In this document: positions 1 to 12,400 of the stretch, in pieces
How positions within the stretch are numbered: the stretch's first letter is position 1
Layout: every line of letters begins with the position of its first letter
Assembly (NCBI GenBank): GCA_022592445.1
Contig: JABYQR010000008.1
Coordinates: 266,390 to 330,389, forward strand
From: Cytidiella melzeri
Taxonomy: Eukaryota > Basidiomycota > Agaricomycetes > Polyporales > Irpicaceae
DNA length: 64,000 nucleotides
Direction: 5' to 3'
Position numbers and translations under genes: made by a program
The notes under the pieces: model-generated
The model's input: the letters and a program-made list of their open reading frames with translations, nothing else
Told to the model about the DNA's origin: nothing
The model's database searches: none

Positions 1-2
1 CT

Positions 3-404
3 GCCAAAATGAACCGCGAGATCTTCACCGAGATTTTCCGTCCAGTACCAACCAACCTCATCAGGTCGTGGGACGGCTATGATGTGAGACTTCCTCCGCC
101 AGCTCTTGTACTATGTGTACTATGGAAACGTTGGCTTATCGAGAACTTTACAGAATTACGTCCCTAAGGTGAAGACAGGCCATGTTGTCCCTGAAGTGCC
201 TCTCGCCCGCGTAAAGGACCGTCTATCTCTAGTCCGTGGTGCACTGGTAGAATGTCCTCTCGTAAGTCTTCATTCGTGCTCTCATTCTGCCCGTCGTTCC
301 TTACTTTGAGCCTTCTATCGCAGGATTTCTTGATTGACCAGAAGGACTTTGTGGAAGGACCGGAATGGAGGGGTTTGAACCCGACTTTGCCCATTTACAT
401 TTGA
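3..404 (+). CDS. Phospholipase D (PLD1/SPO14-like), C-terminal end only
   Basis: This is the last 89 codons of a phospholipase D gene that begins outside the window. PLD hydrolyses phosphatidylcholine to phosphatidic acid and acts in membrane traffic and sporulation. Three exons are visible: 3-83, 154-261 and 324-404, with GT-AG introns at 84-153 and 262-323. The reading frame stays open across both splices. The identification rests on the family's conserved tail: a block reading NREIFTEIFRPVP, then LVRGALVECPLDFLIDQ, and a terminus of LNPTLPIYI, matching the usual PLD ending in which a hydrophobic LVxxPxDFL block precedes a short Pro-Ile tail. The HKD catalytic motifs lie upstream and are not seen. 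The stop is TGA at 402-404. Identity comes from recall of family C-termini rather than a search. Confidence 0.72.
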
Positions 405-735
405 GAACAGAGAGCCCTTGATCAGTGGTGCTCCTTCTGACTTCTATCTACCGATTATATAGAAATAAGTACTGTGCTAGTATCTGAGAATTGTAGCTAA
501 ATTGTATATCACGTCTGCTGTATCTCACGAATATATGTTTTAGACAACACATTCCCTCCATCGTCGTTGATTGCAAGTTTTGTGTCGACGCGTCAATTGA
601 TCCGTCGGTACCGACACGCACCGAAAAGGACAATTCGTGAATCGTGATCTGGCTGGCTTCTGTTCAGCACCATCATCCTCGTCTTCAGTTTCTGAGTCTA
701 CCTTGCTTTCTTCGTCTGAATTGGTATATTCCGTG
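405..735. other. Intergenic, between PLD 3' end and unknown ORF
   Basis: About 330 bases that should hold the PLD 3' untranslated region and possible 5' sequence of the next ORF. The ORF frame at 637-735 is open but has no ATG before 736. No other element was seen. Confidence 0.5.
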
Positions 736-2123
736 ATGTCTTCTCGCTATATGATCGTCTTGGAACCGTCATGTCCTTGTACAAGGAACTCCCCAGTTGA
801 ACCATCCAAGTTCCACGCCGTCTCGAGCAGCAACCTGATCAAGTTGTCGTCTTTCAAGCGCAACGTGGCGGGCTTTCGCTCTTCTCAGTCTCCTCGAAAG
901 TATTCAGACAAGAACAATTCTCTATCCCGAGTCGTCCAGCACTCGGAGCGCTCTGTATCCGACGCCTATATGCAGGACGAGAATATGCTCACGCCAGAAC
1001 ACGCTCCTGTTCAGGTTTTCAGCTATGCTCGCGCTTCCTTCTTGAACACCTATGCATCCCAGTCACCAACATCGTCCCTCGTTCCATCTGATCTCGGTTG
1101 TGAAATTACCATCCGTAACGACTTCAAGCTGAACATGTCTACCTGCGATGAAGATATTGCTGCTGATCTTACCGAGGGCGCATGGGAGGATCTGTGTGAT
1201 GAGGTTGATGAGCCGTAAGTTGCACACGCTACATACCATCTTCGTTCGCATCATTGACACCCAAACAAAATAGATATCTTGGGTTGCGACAACAGTCTGG
1301 AAGATCGATAGTCGCCGCATATACTCAACTGTGGATAAAGTGGAAGGAAGGATACCCCGATAACACGGAAATGGCCTTTACCGGTGTGGAGATGCTTGCC
1401 CGACCTGTTGTTACATGTGCGGCTCCTTGCCATCTGCCCTTTGATCTGTGTGAGCCTGCCGCTGAGACCACTCCTGCGTTTTTCTTCCCACAAATGGTCA
1501 ACTGGGCTTCTGGTGGCTGTCCTCTTGTGTCTGGAACACCTCTACCTGTTCTGATGCAATCTCTGCGACTGTCTGCTGAGTTCTGCTTGTCGAGCCCCAC
1601 CGTGCGCCCTTGGGTACTTGCCTCCCGCTGCAACTCTTCATCGGTTCATATCGCAGCAACAGACACAACGAACATCAGCGGCGATGAGTCGATTAACTTG
1701 CATTGGCAGATCTGCCAAACTCCAAGCTGCGCACAGACGCTAGACAAGGACCAGATGTGGACAGAAGCTACTGCCGTTTGCGATTTGACAATAGGACTAC
1801 CTCCTCGTTCTGTCTCCTCAAGTGCATTTCCCTACTCAGGTGACGCGGCACGTAAATCCATCCCTGCTTCAGAACCGCCTCCTCGTGATATTCCTCCACC
1901 TGTTCGCCCACCTGGCTCAGTACCCTCGCGACCAAGTAGTCCGGAAGGACCACCCCCTCGCCCAATACGCCCAAGCTCCGATGAGGACGCACATCTTTGC
2001 GCCCATGTCATGGTCAACGTGAACGAACGAGAAGCTGACGTCGCAACGCATAGATCCCAAAATGTGAATCCACTAGAAGGCGCCGTCTTGTCAACTGTGA
2101 CGACTGCTGAAATTTGGAATTGA
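736..2123 (+). CDS. Hypothetical protein, two exons, weakly supported
   Basis: A possible 442-residue protein from exons 736-1214 and 1274-2123. The intron 1215-1273 has a GTAAGT donor and TAG acceptor and keeps the frame (479 + 850 nt = 443 codons). The first in-frame ATG is at 736, although the frame is open back to 637. The N-terminal half is Ser-rich, with an acidic stretch near the splice. The C-terminal part has a proline-rich run (around 1855-1975) with PPP and RPPG repeats. I recognise no domain, signal peptide or membrane segment. The long open frame and clean intron argue for a real gene; the biased composition and lack of known family argue for caution. It could be a fast-evolving lineage-specific protein or a chance ORF. 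Confidence 0.3.
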
Positions 2124-4107
2124 ATTCAGTGCGCAGCTTCGGATCCCATTCTCTTGCTGCGAAGTTGTTGTCAAGAACCCGCCTGCGACATTTCTTTGGC
2201 CGCAGCTCTAGCTGAAGACTCGCAGGCGCCCGATGCCTTCACAGACAGATCGACACTTTTCTCTCCGATCTCGCGTGCCTCGTCTCGTGGAATTGAGCTA
2301 GATGGAAAGCGAAAAGTGCAGACGTCTCAATTGTGTGGTATTTTCGTCTCAGCCAGGCTCAAGCTATTCATCTGTTTGCTTCTTGACCGCTGCCAATAGG
2401 TATTCAAAGCTGGATCGACGGAAGCGAAAAGCCAACCTGCGGAATACGATGGATCTACTAGCGACATGCGGCTGCTCAGGCGATTATGTAACGATATTGA
2501 ACACGGAACCATGCTCAGGTTCGACAAGTGGTTCCGGTGCTAAAGACGGATTGCCATATCAAGGTTGTTTCGTGCAATGTGTCTGAAATAGTAGTCTTAC
2601 GATATCGTGGCAACAGGACCCTGGCGTTGCCCTCCGTCAATGTGGCCTCAGACACGTCCTTGAGCTTGCAGTGTAAGCGGACGAAAGAAGGACCGTCGTT
2701 CACGATGACCATGACGGGCGTAGATCCGTTGTAGACGGCCGCAGGTCGTAACGCTCGGCGAAAAAGTGCAACCGTTATTCCAGATATCAATCCTCTGCAA
2801 GATCTCGCCATGAAGGACCGTTGCCAGCTCATCTGGAAAGGTGCCTCCTCTCTATTTCCCCCTCATCCGTGCCGCAGACGCGCAAGGTTGGCTCAGGAGA
2901 TGCAGGAGACGCTGGAGAAGACCATTTCGTTCGCTGCCACGGTGGATGAATTGATTCTGCAACATTCTGCCATCTCGAAGCATGATGTGGACAAGATTGG
3001 ATGTGTGATGCCACACCCTCCGCACCCACGTATCTACGACATGGACAAGCTGATAGGCTCCGAAGCTTGGATATCGATGGATTTGTTGCCATGGAGGTTG
3101 ACGCATTGCTCTGGCTGGCTTTTGTGGAAGACGGTGGGCGTGCTGACACTGCGATCTGGATAACGTTGTTCAATGATCATGATGGACGCGTGCATGAACA
3201 CTGCCTTCTGCTATCTCCATCCCGTCGGAGCCCCTGATATGCGCAGGCGGCACTAGCGTCCATGCGAGATTGAACCCCTCAATTCAACAGTCTGTGATAG
3301 GGATGTGTTGGCGGAACTGTGTTGTGGCATCGCACTTCCGGAAACCTTCGCGTCCATGGACTTGAGTGGGAATGAACTTGCTGGAAGCGGGGGAAAGGGT
3401 TGCCGATATGATGCTGCTTGCGTTTGCAGGCACCGTAAACGGCAAAGCAGTGTGTGGTGAGTGCTTCGGATAGGTTCTCTGGTCAAGAACGTGCACACGA
3501 TCTGCTGATACTTTCGCAGGACGACCATGGAAGTATGATCCCTTCAGGCTGAGCCTCTTTCCCTGGCCGCAGATCCTGTACATGACATGCGTTATGGTAT
3601 TGAGAATTGCATTTATTGCCGGGCCCTGTGTGCTTCACCGATCGTGCTGCGCCAATCCATGCAAGTTTTGGACTTTTCGTGTGAGTTTGCAATTGCGATC
3701 AGTAAATGACGGAGGGAGTGCCGTGGGCCGCAACATCGGGTGTTGGTTGTGCTGCAGTTGAGGCAGCGTACGCCTCGCATATCATGTCTCAGATTTGCCT
3801 TTAAAACTAACCGACGACATGGCTGTGAAACATACAGTCACTAGTAGGGTAAGATCTCAATTAGCTGAGGACTTTGTTTTTGTGAGATGAGAGTGAGTAG
3901 ATTTACGGGTCGGATGGTGTCCTGCCCAGCTTCTTGATGAAGTGTTTCAGGTTGCGACCCTTCACTAGCCCTGATCGCCTTCGATTATATACTAGTACAT
4001 TGCTGATCACATACCTGGTGACAAACTACTTACATGTACAGACGCTACATCTCATACCCCTTGTTCTCCTTTCCCTACCACGACCACATTCACTCTTGAC
4101 CCTCACC
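2124..4107. other. 2-kb region with no gene I can support
   Basis: Short open stretches occur in several frames on both strands but I could not join them into a convincing gene. The best candidate is near 3290-3790 on the + strand, where a GTGAGT...GCAG intron at about 3458-3520 joins a Cys/Arg-rich exon to one containing DPFRLSLFPWPQIL and a hydrophobic run. The 3' part (about 3850-4107) should contain the promoter and leader of the G-alpha gene. The region could hold a decayed gene. Confidence 0.4.
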
Positions 4108-6684
4108 ATGGCCAAGGGGCCTACCCACTTCAAAGAGTCCCAGGACGAACGTCAAGATGATCCACTGGCGAAAGCTCTACAGCCTCCCTCGGACGAGTCG
4201 CCAGAACAGCGGGTTCGGCGCGAGCAACAGCAGCGCGAGGCTACGCGTGTATCTCTCCAAATTGATGAGGGTATTCAGGAGGCGAAGAAAGCGTACGATA
4301 GGAGGAAGAAAGCAGTCAAGATATTGCTACTCGGTGTGTCATACCATGTCTGAAACAGCTGCCTGCTGACATTGCTGGGCATGAAGGGCAAGCAGAGTCG
4401 GGTAAGAGTACGACTCTGAAGAGTACGTTTGTCCTTCTCGCTTCATGAGCATGGCATGCAGCTCATTGCGTATTTCCCTTTGCGTAGACTTCCAGCTTGC
4501 ATTCTCGCCTGCTCACTTCAGGAATGAGAGGCTCGCTTGGAGAACTATAATACAATTGAACTTCATCAGGCAAGTTTATACACCTCCTTGGCCACCCCTC
4601 CTCCCACCACTGCATCACCTTCTGGTGTTCTTCCACTTGATCCATATCGTGTGGTGTCGTCCCCCCTTTTCTCAGACGGTGGCAATGAAGAATGTGGCGC
4701 GGTAGTCACGTATAGCATCTTCATTGATGCTGGGAATTCGCGCCTTTTCGCCTAGGCTTTTTTGATCACCCAACGTCGCACGATATATCCCATGACTAAC
4801 AAACGATGTGTGTACGAACAGATCCGTCAAGACGCTCCTCGATGTTATCCAAGACGAATGGACAAATCCAACCGAGGCACCTCCGCCAGTGCAGACACAA
4901 CCGCAGCTCTCAGAGAAAGCGCGCGGTAAACTGCCAATGGGTGCACCGGCCGCAAACACAAGCGCAAACGGAAAGAAGGCTGCCCACACCTCGACCCGGT
5001 CTATACGGTTCAGTGCTCAGCCTCAGGCAAACGTGGCGCTCACGGACGTACATCGTCGCACGCGAACTAGGCTGCTTCCTCTGTTGGCTATCGAAGCGGA
5101 TCTGACGAGGAAGCTGTTTCCCGAGCTTGCTGCTGCAACATTGAAGCGTCGATCACAAGGTGACGGTGATGCCAACGGGAACGGTGCGAGCGAGCTGGAG
5201 GTACCCAGTCCTCCGGGAGTCAGGGAGGTTTGCGTTCGCGCGGGGAATGGATGGAAGGATGTGCTTGTGAAGCTCCAAAAGGAGCAGCAGGAGAAGCAGA
5301 AGGGGAAAATGAACGATGCGGGAACTACTGACGAGCTGACTACGATGCTTGATTCGTTCCGGGACGATATCATCAGCCTTTGGGAAGACCAAGCGGTCAG
5401 GGCGGTGCTGAAGAGGCGGGGAGTGCGGATGCAGGATATGCCTGGATTGTGAGTCGCGTGCACTCAATTTTGTCGTCGTGGCTAGCCCTATCTCTGACGA
5501 GTGTCTGGTGGTGTTGTAGCTTCTTGAATGACGCAGCGCGTGTCGCAACTCTCACATACGCTCCTACAGACGGTAAGTCTTGCCACACACACGTAAGGCT
5601 ACCCACCGGTTGCTAAATTCAGACCTATAGATGACATTGTGCGAGCGCGTTTACGGACGCTCGGTGTTGAAGAGCACAGGTTTACGATGGAGAGTGGTGG
5701 GTAATTTGCTGCACCACTTTGATGTCGTTAGTAACGATTGTTGACTGGCAGGAGCGTCCGGCTCGGAGTGGTACATCTACGACGTCGGTGGAAGCAAAAG
5801 CATGGTAAGAGCCATTCAGCGTCATAACACCACGGAATACGCGTTGAATTTGTCATAGCGGCCTCACTGGATTCCTTACTTTGACGACGTCCAAGCTATT
5901 ATTTTTCTGGCCCCGCTCGCGTTCAACTTGATGCTTGAAGAAGATGCAAAGATCAATCGTTTGGTAAGCTTTCAGATCGTTGGTGTTGGCATCGTTTCAG
6001 CGACTTATTGTACCTCAGGAGGATTCTATAACGCTCTGGCGCGAGATCTGCAGCAACGTGCTTCTTGAGCATGCCACCCTCATTCTGTTTTTCAACAAGG
6101 TTACATCTTCAGCAGGCTTCATACTCTGGTAGCTTACGCCTCTGTGTAGATGGATATCCTCCAAGCCACTCTCGCCGCTTCAATACGGGTCGCGAAATAC
6201 GTTCCAAGCTACGGCGACCAACCCAACGACGTCCAGCACGTTGTCAAATGTGCGTTTCTCTCCATTCTTCCTAAGTTCTATTTGTGCTAAACGGGAGGAC
6301 CTGCAGATTTCCGAGATAAATTTCGCGGTTACCATGTAAGTCGCCCCACCTCGACGCTACTTCTGCGATGGGCGGTGATCTGAGACGTGTCCTGTCTGTC
6401 CGTCTCTCCAGAAACGGCTGTCGCCTAAACCTCGACCTTTCTATTGCCATGAAACATCTGTCATCGTACGTCAGCCGTGCCAACCTTTCTGTCGTTCAAG
6501 CACTCATGCAGGGGCTTGTGTAGGATACTCGGGCTACTGCTGTCATTCTCGTCGGAGGTACGTACTTGTTGTTAATATACAATCGTGAGTTGTGGGAAAG
6601 TATACTGAGCAGGTCTCCCGTTTTCTGCCTCCAGTGCGAGAAGGCATCCTGCGTGCCCATCTTCAAAGCGTGAACGTCATCTAA
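4108..6684 (+). CDS. Divergent heterotrimeric G-protein alpha subunit
   Basis: A 531-residue G-alpha of the divergent basidiomycete class, acting as a membrane-signalling GTPase. Fourteen exons: 4108-4333, 4387-4422, 4488-4569, 4822-5448, 5520-5572, 5631-5696, 5752-5804, 5859-5963, 6019-6099, 6150-6249, 6307-6335, 6412-6465, 6524-6557, 6635-6684 (sum 1596 nt). Motifs: P-loop GQAESGKSTT (about residue 76), switch I RLRTLG with the conserved Arg and Thr, switch II DVGGSKS (about 374), FFNKMDIL for guanine recognition (about 440), and ETSVIDT in place of TCATDT (about 500). The helical domain is enlarged: about 210 residues come from exon 4, against a usual total protein length near 355. The catalytic Gln after DVGG is Ser. 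The N-terminus MAKGP lacks the MGxxxS myristoylation site and there is no CAAX-type Cys at the C-terminus. Intron 3 (4570-4821) appears to be GC-AG. The start is the ATG giving MAKGPTHF; a longer frame upstream has no support. Confidence 0.93.
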
Positions 6685-7353
6685 AAACGGATCCCCCGCG
6701 CAAGCTTGTGTTCTTCATTTGACTATTTATTCTAGAGATGTCTAGATTTTTCTGGAGTTCCATCGTACTAAGTACCTAACTTTGCTAATATCCTATTGTC
6801 AGCCGGCGCGTGTGAGCTTTGCCAGTACTAGTGTTGCTAGTTACACACGATTAGTATGTTCTCTCCCTCTAATAATTATGATCTCGGATATATAGCGAGG
6901 GTACGTTATAGGTATTGAACTCTGCTCGTGCAGCAAATAATACACATGCGCATGCCGGCGTTTCCACCATACTCAGCCAGACTCGGGCTGTCGGCGTTTA
7001 CCGCGAGCGCTAGCATTGAGAACCACTCAACTGGGACATTCAGGTTGTTCACCACCGTGACCGTCATCCCTTCCGCTAGCGTAAAATACAGCCAGAGGAG
7101 TCAATTGTAGACTTCAGATCAGCGACTCTGTGCTGGTATATGCTAAGCTGCCTGCGGTGAGTGTATACTGAACGCGTCTGGTCGACGACAAGAACCTGAA
7201 CATCTCAGTATATGCAGCGGTTCGAGGAATTTTCGACAAACAGAGGTCTTGCGGTGTTCTAAATCACCCACTTTACCTCGACCGACCGCGACACACGAGC
7301 TACGACGCGTGTATCGCATAGTGCGCCACTATCACAGACACCAATTGTCCATC
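6685..7353. other. Intergenic, G-alpha to tRNase Z
   Basis: Nearly 670 bases holding the G-alpha 3' untranslated region and the tRNase Z promoter. A 60-codon ORF at 6928-7110 has no recognisable content. No repeat or RNA gene was seen. Confidence 0.5.
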
Positions 7354-9274
7354 ATGCCACGAAAGAACAACAACTTCGTCGTGACTTTCCTCGGTACCAC
7401 CAGCGGCGGTGGTCCCACAGAAACTCGCAACTGCTCCAGTCTTGTTTTGGATGCGGCCGGAGATGGCTCTCTATGGAGTGCGTACCTGTCATCTGCCGCG
7501 AGCCTTAGTCCGGCAGCTTAGGTTGACCAATAGCGGTCAACCGTGTTTTTACTTTTATCCGTTAGTGGTCGACTGTGCTGAGGGAACCGTACGCCAGTTC
7601 GCCCAGCAACCTTTCACTTCTTTCCAGCGTCTTCGCATGAGCGACGTCAACAGGATCTTCATCACGCATATGCACGGTATGCCTTGCGTGGTCTCAAAGG
7701 TTTCGCAAGTCGAAGCTGACTTTGTGTCGATACCTCGGTTCTGTTCCAGCTGATCACTCTATTGGGCTCATCACGTTGCTGCGCAATGTTCTAGGATTTG
7801 CCCCAGACGCGCAGGTTCAACCTTCGTCGGCAACCTCGTCCACTAGCGCTCAGTGGACGAAACCGCCACTTCTCAAAGTCGAGATATACGGTCCCGTCGG
7901 AGTGCGAGCGTTCGTTCGCACAGTCCTCACCCTGACCCACACCCGGTCCGCCGATCGTTATTGCGTTCACGAGCTTCTCATGCCTGGAGAAACGCCGTCA
8001 GCCTCTGGCGACGTCCAGGAAGAATGGCATGAAAGCGAGGTAGGCGGACGCGATATTCCGTGTGGGGAAGATGGCTTCTGGAGAGAAATTGTAGTCCACG
8101 AAAGAATGGGCGGTACCCCAGTGGTCATCAATGCGGGTCCAATTGTTCACAGAGGTATGGAGATACTGGTGTTCACGGAGCACCCGTGTTAACGTTGATA
8201 TTCGAACTAGATCCTTGCATTGGATACGTGTTTAGCGAGCAGGCAGAGCCTCCGCCTCTGCCCACCCCCAGCGATGATGAAGACGGGGTTGTACCCGAAT
8301 ACAAAGCCTCTGACTCAGACGTACCTCGAACAGTTGTCATACTTGGTGACACCTCTGATCCTTCTGCACTCGTACCTCTCATCGCGGAGAATTCCGAACA
8401 GACCGTGTCCCTCCTCGTTCACGAAGCTACAGACGCATATATCCCGACGCACATCGACACGCGCGGAACAACAGGCAGGAACCGTACTCACGAGTCTGTC
8501 AAAGCTAAAGCCATCGCCAAGGGGCATAGCACACCTGCGATGGCAGGTGCGTTTGCGAGGCTCATTGGGGCGGAGAGGCTAGCTCTGAACCACATTGGTG
8601 CAAGGTAACGCGATTCTTGTTTGAAAGCGTCTTGTGACATGCTGCCCTCAACGACGTTGACCAACTTTTGCTTGAAAAAGGTTCCCTGCACCATTTGCCC
8701 GTGCAGGCCCGGATAATTTTAGGCAACGGTGCATGCTTGAGATCGAGAACCAAGCGATGCGCGAATGGAAACCGACGAACGGGATCCGCGCCATGGCAGT
8801 GTCTGATTTCGACCGCATCGTCATCCCACCTATCAAAAGGCAAACTCTCGAGGTACCCGCCGTGATGGTGGGGCAGAATGAGTATGAGAGGGTATGGAAC
8901 ACCATTGAGTCCACGTCTGCTGCGGGTATGCAGGAAGCTGTACAGCCCATGGCTAATCAACCTCGCGGTTTCCGTGGCGGGCGTGCGAGAGGTACAGGCA
9001 GAGGTGGGCATGGTCAACACAGTACGTGCCTTTTGACATTAAAGTGTCAGCACAACATGACAAGTAGCTTTTCTTTGCAGGCCATGCAAATCCTCGCCAT
9101 GGTCACCAGCTTTCTTCTACTGCAGGCGAAGAAAGTAATAGGTCCAGCAGGAAGAGAGAGAACAGCGGAGGTAACGACAAGGCGAGTGCAAGAGGTTCAG
9201 CCTTGAATCAACACAAAGGAGACTGTAGTACTAGTACATCGAAGGGGAAGAAACCCAGGCGGGACGGTTCTTGA
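7354..9274 (+). CDS. tRNase Z (ribonuclease Z), metallo-beta-lactamase fold
   Basis: A 522-residue endonuclease that removes 3' trailers from precursor tRNAs. Exons: 7354-7477, 7566-7676, 7750-8154, 8211-8604, 8681-9021, 9081-9274 (sum 1569 nt). The N-terminus carries the beta-lactamase-fold opening FVVTFLGTTSGGGP. The zinc-binding signature HMHADH lies near residue 76, formed across the second intron, followed by SIGLITLL. GYVF follows the fourth exon's start. LLVHEATD near the middle and KGHSTPAMAG further on match the later histidine motifs of the family. Because the HxHxDH motif is close to the N-terminus, this is the short-form architecture rather than the long ELAC2 form. The C-terminus is an RG-rich then Ser/Lys-rich tail of roughly 80 residues that I infer is disordered. 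The start ATG gives MPRKNNNFVV, directly before the fold. Confidence 0.92.
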
Positions 9275-9485
9275 CGGCTGTATAGTTGTATTCTCTACCT
9301 CGTGGTGACAGCTACTGTACAGGGTATCTTCTAATAGATGTAAAGTCCAGAGTTTATGATCAAGCAAATTTGGGGCATACGGAGCGTCACTTGAAGATTT
9401 GGATCATGAGTGCATCTTGCCTCAGTGTGTCGAACCCCTCGCGAATTGTTCAATGCCTTGCGGTATCTGATTTCGACAGTAAGGT

Positions 9486-12400
9486 CTACTGTTGCGGACA
9501 AGTGAGGAAGAGCGAACAACTGACCTTCCAGCCATGGGTTTGGGCGGCCCTCTTGTAGCCCTCAATAGCTTCATGCATACTGTAGGGGCTAACACGCTCC
9601 AGTTTTCAGTCATGTTCTAAGTAAGCTTTGCATGTTTAAATCTCACTGATTCCAGGTGGAAGCCAAACGTGCCGGGCGCGGGTCAAGATTAGAGATGGCC
9701 AGCTTGATTTGGAGCAGAACAGCCGAAATGCTTTGCAAGTGGCACGCGTCAGGACAAAGAACAATCATCTACCGGTGTACAAAAGCGCAAACCTGTATGA
9801 TGGTAGCCAGCCTATGGTAGGGACGTCATCCGACGTTCAACAAACAATGGTCATGCTATTGCGTACCATCAGCTGTTAGAAGATCCATGCACATCGAGCC
9901 ACCTAAATCAGTCCGTTAGCCCCTATTACTGTGAACGGTTGCATTCCAAATCAAAGTCATACCTGCTGTAACATGGCCCCCTCCTCCCTGAGCAAACGGC
10001 AATAACCGAGGTTTCAAGATGCGGAAAAAAGGTGGAGAGTGTGGGTATGTTGGAGGGAATAGAATCTCAAATACGATGGAGTTAATGTCCCTGGTGGACG
10101 GTGAGACCCAGATCCCCACAAATGAGACGAGTCAGGTATACTGGTGAACGCACCTGGATCGCAAGTCCTCGGCTATCGGTAGCTTCGGGTCGAAGGAGTG
10201 CAACTCAATAATCCACTGGAAAAGATTGTCGCCAACCAAATCCGGTGGCATGTACCAACCCAAGTCCCTAAGACTCTTTGCTAGTTCTTGTTCTTTCATC
10301 ATCCTAGCCAGCTCGCGTTGAACAGATGTTGTTGCCATAGGGGTTGCATCGCTCGGAGGTGGTAACATGTGCTGGATGCAGGACCCAACCCAGACAGCGT
10401 CATGAGTCCAATCATCTGCAGCACGCTCGACGGAAATGGGGAGAGCTTCTACAGCATCTTGATCGGAAAACACCTGTAAGTCGTCGTCATCGTAGGGTTC
10501 TTCGACGAATTCTTCCCTGCGTGCGCACAACAGCTTGTCGAGTTTGTATCCCGGCTGAGGAAACGCAATCGGCTTCGCGTTCAATGTTACGCTGTGCTTA
10601 GGGTCAAGGTTCATGACCGGGATCTGCAGATCCTCAGGTGGTTGTGGTAGGCTGGTGTTTTGACGAATGATTCCTGAGACGAGCAGATAGCGGCTACAAT
10701 ATTCCAGTGAGAAAATATTGGGAGCAGGAAAACCGGGTACTTACCATACAATCCAGTCCGTCTGAGACACAACAAAGAATGGGTTTGAGGAACGAAACTG
10801 TTGCGGGAGGTTGACAATCTCTGCCAACGCGACACAGGTGGAGACCTGAATGCTTGACTTGGCCCACGTAGCTCCCCCAGCTCGAGAGTATGACTGAATA
10901 GACACTGTGCCGTCTTTCGCAAAATAAACACCTGCAACGCGAAATAACATACTGTAATTTGCCCTCTGATCATGGAAAAACGTACCATCGCCGTATGCAC
11001 GTCCATTGGCAACTTCTTTGTACCATAGGCCGTGTCTAATTATCTACACACAACTGTCAATACAGTGAAGCGAAAAGGACAACAAAACTGCATTACTGAA
11101 TGCCAATTCTTTGTTGAGGAGCCATGGAAGGCCTCCATATCGGTCGTCGGAGTTAGTCGCTAGTAGTGGTGAAGTGTGATGCATAGTGACTACTCACATA
11201 CAACGAGGGGTACACAGCCGCGTTCCAATCTTGTTCCTTGGCTAACTTCTGCGCAGCGTTGAACTTCGCCTCTGCATCAGGCGCGCCAACTGTGAACCGA
11301 TACTGGGTCCATTCAGGGCCTGCAAAGAACAAAGCTCATCGTGTTGAGACGCAAACCATTCTCGAGAAGAGGTATCCAGCTGTCTTACCAACATTTATGA
11401 CCCGATCCTCTGGCGCCGAGAGCTCTTCGAGGTGGGCAGTGCATGAAGCAACGCACCTATAAGAAATTGAGTTTTGTGGTCAATCGATTGTTCAAAGAAC
11501 GAACCATCGAAGGAGCTGCCATGCTGCTGCAGGTACCTTTGGGTTCATGTCTCTAAGGGATAGTTTGCGAGTTCCGGCTTTCCTTGCCTTCTCCAGCTGC
11601 TTCTTCATCTCTCTAACTGGCGGGAGCATATCTAGTAAGTCCAGGATGGCTCTATTTTTCTAGAGAATGGATACTCGTTAGCAAAGCTGGTCAACCTTTC
11701 ATAATATATTATACCTGAGGAGCTTCCAAGGCATCGAATTCAATTGAAGGACCAGGAGTTGGTACCTGCATGTCTAAGCCGTCGGGGAAGCCATGCAGTG
11801 ATCCACCAGATGCAGCCGAATACGCCAGCGATATCAAGAGATCCACTGTTTCTGGTTTCTCGCAGATTTCGTACTGCCAGCGTTTTGCTCGGTTAGTATC
11901 ATCAACGTGGTGAAAATGTATGCAAGACTGTACCTCCAATGATGGCCCACGGTTGAGGTTGTAATACTGGTATGTACATAGTTTGTTATCACAGACGTAA
12001 GGTTTTAACGCCTGAAAATCCGTTTTGAGCTTGTCGTAGCATACTAGACAGTACCGGTTGCATAGCTGTTCACGCCCGATTGAATATCAGTTAGAATTAA
12101 GAGACGTGATAATCATCAGCACGTACTGTGAGACGGCGAAGTATATAGCTAAACGCGATCAAAGGTAGGTTGAGGGAGTCCTTTCTCTGAGGGGCTTGAA
12201 AAGGGTCCGGGGGAAGTCTGTTGGTGGAGGCTAGTTCCGTTTCTTCGATGTCTGCCTGCTGGAATTCCTGGGAATTTGGAAAGGTCATTGGCTTGGCTCT
12301 ACCGGGCGAATGAGCACGTACCGCAATATGATTTTCAAGCACATCTTCAGCTTTCCTCTGAGATCTATGGACTTCGCTCAGCAAAGCCTCAGCCGCAGCC

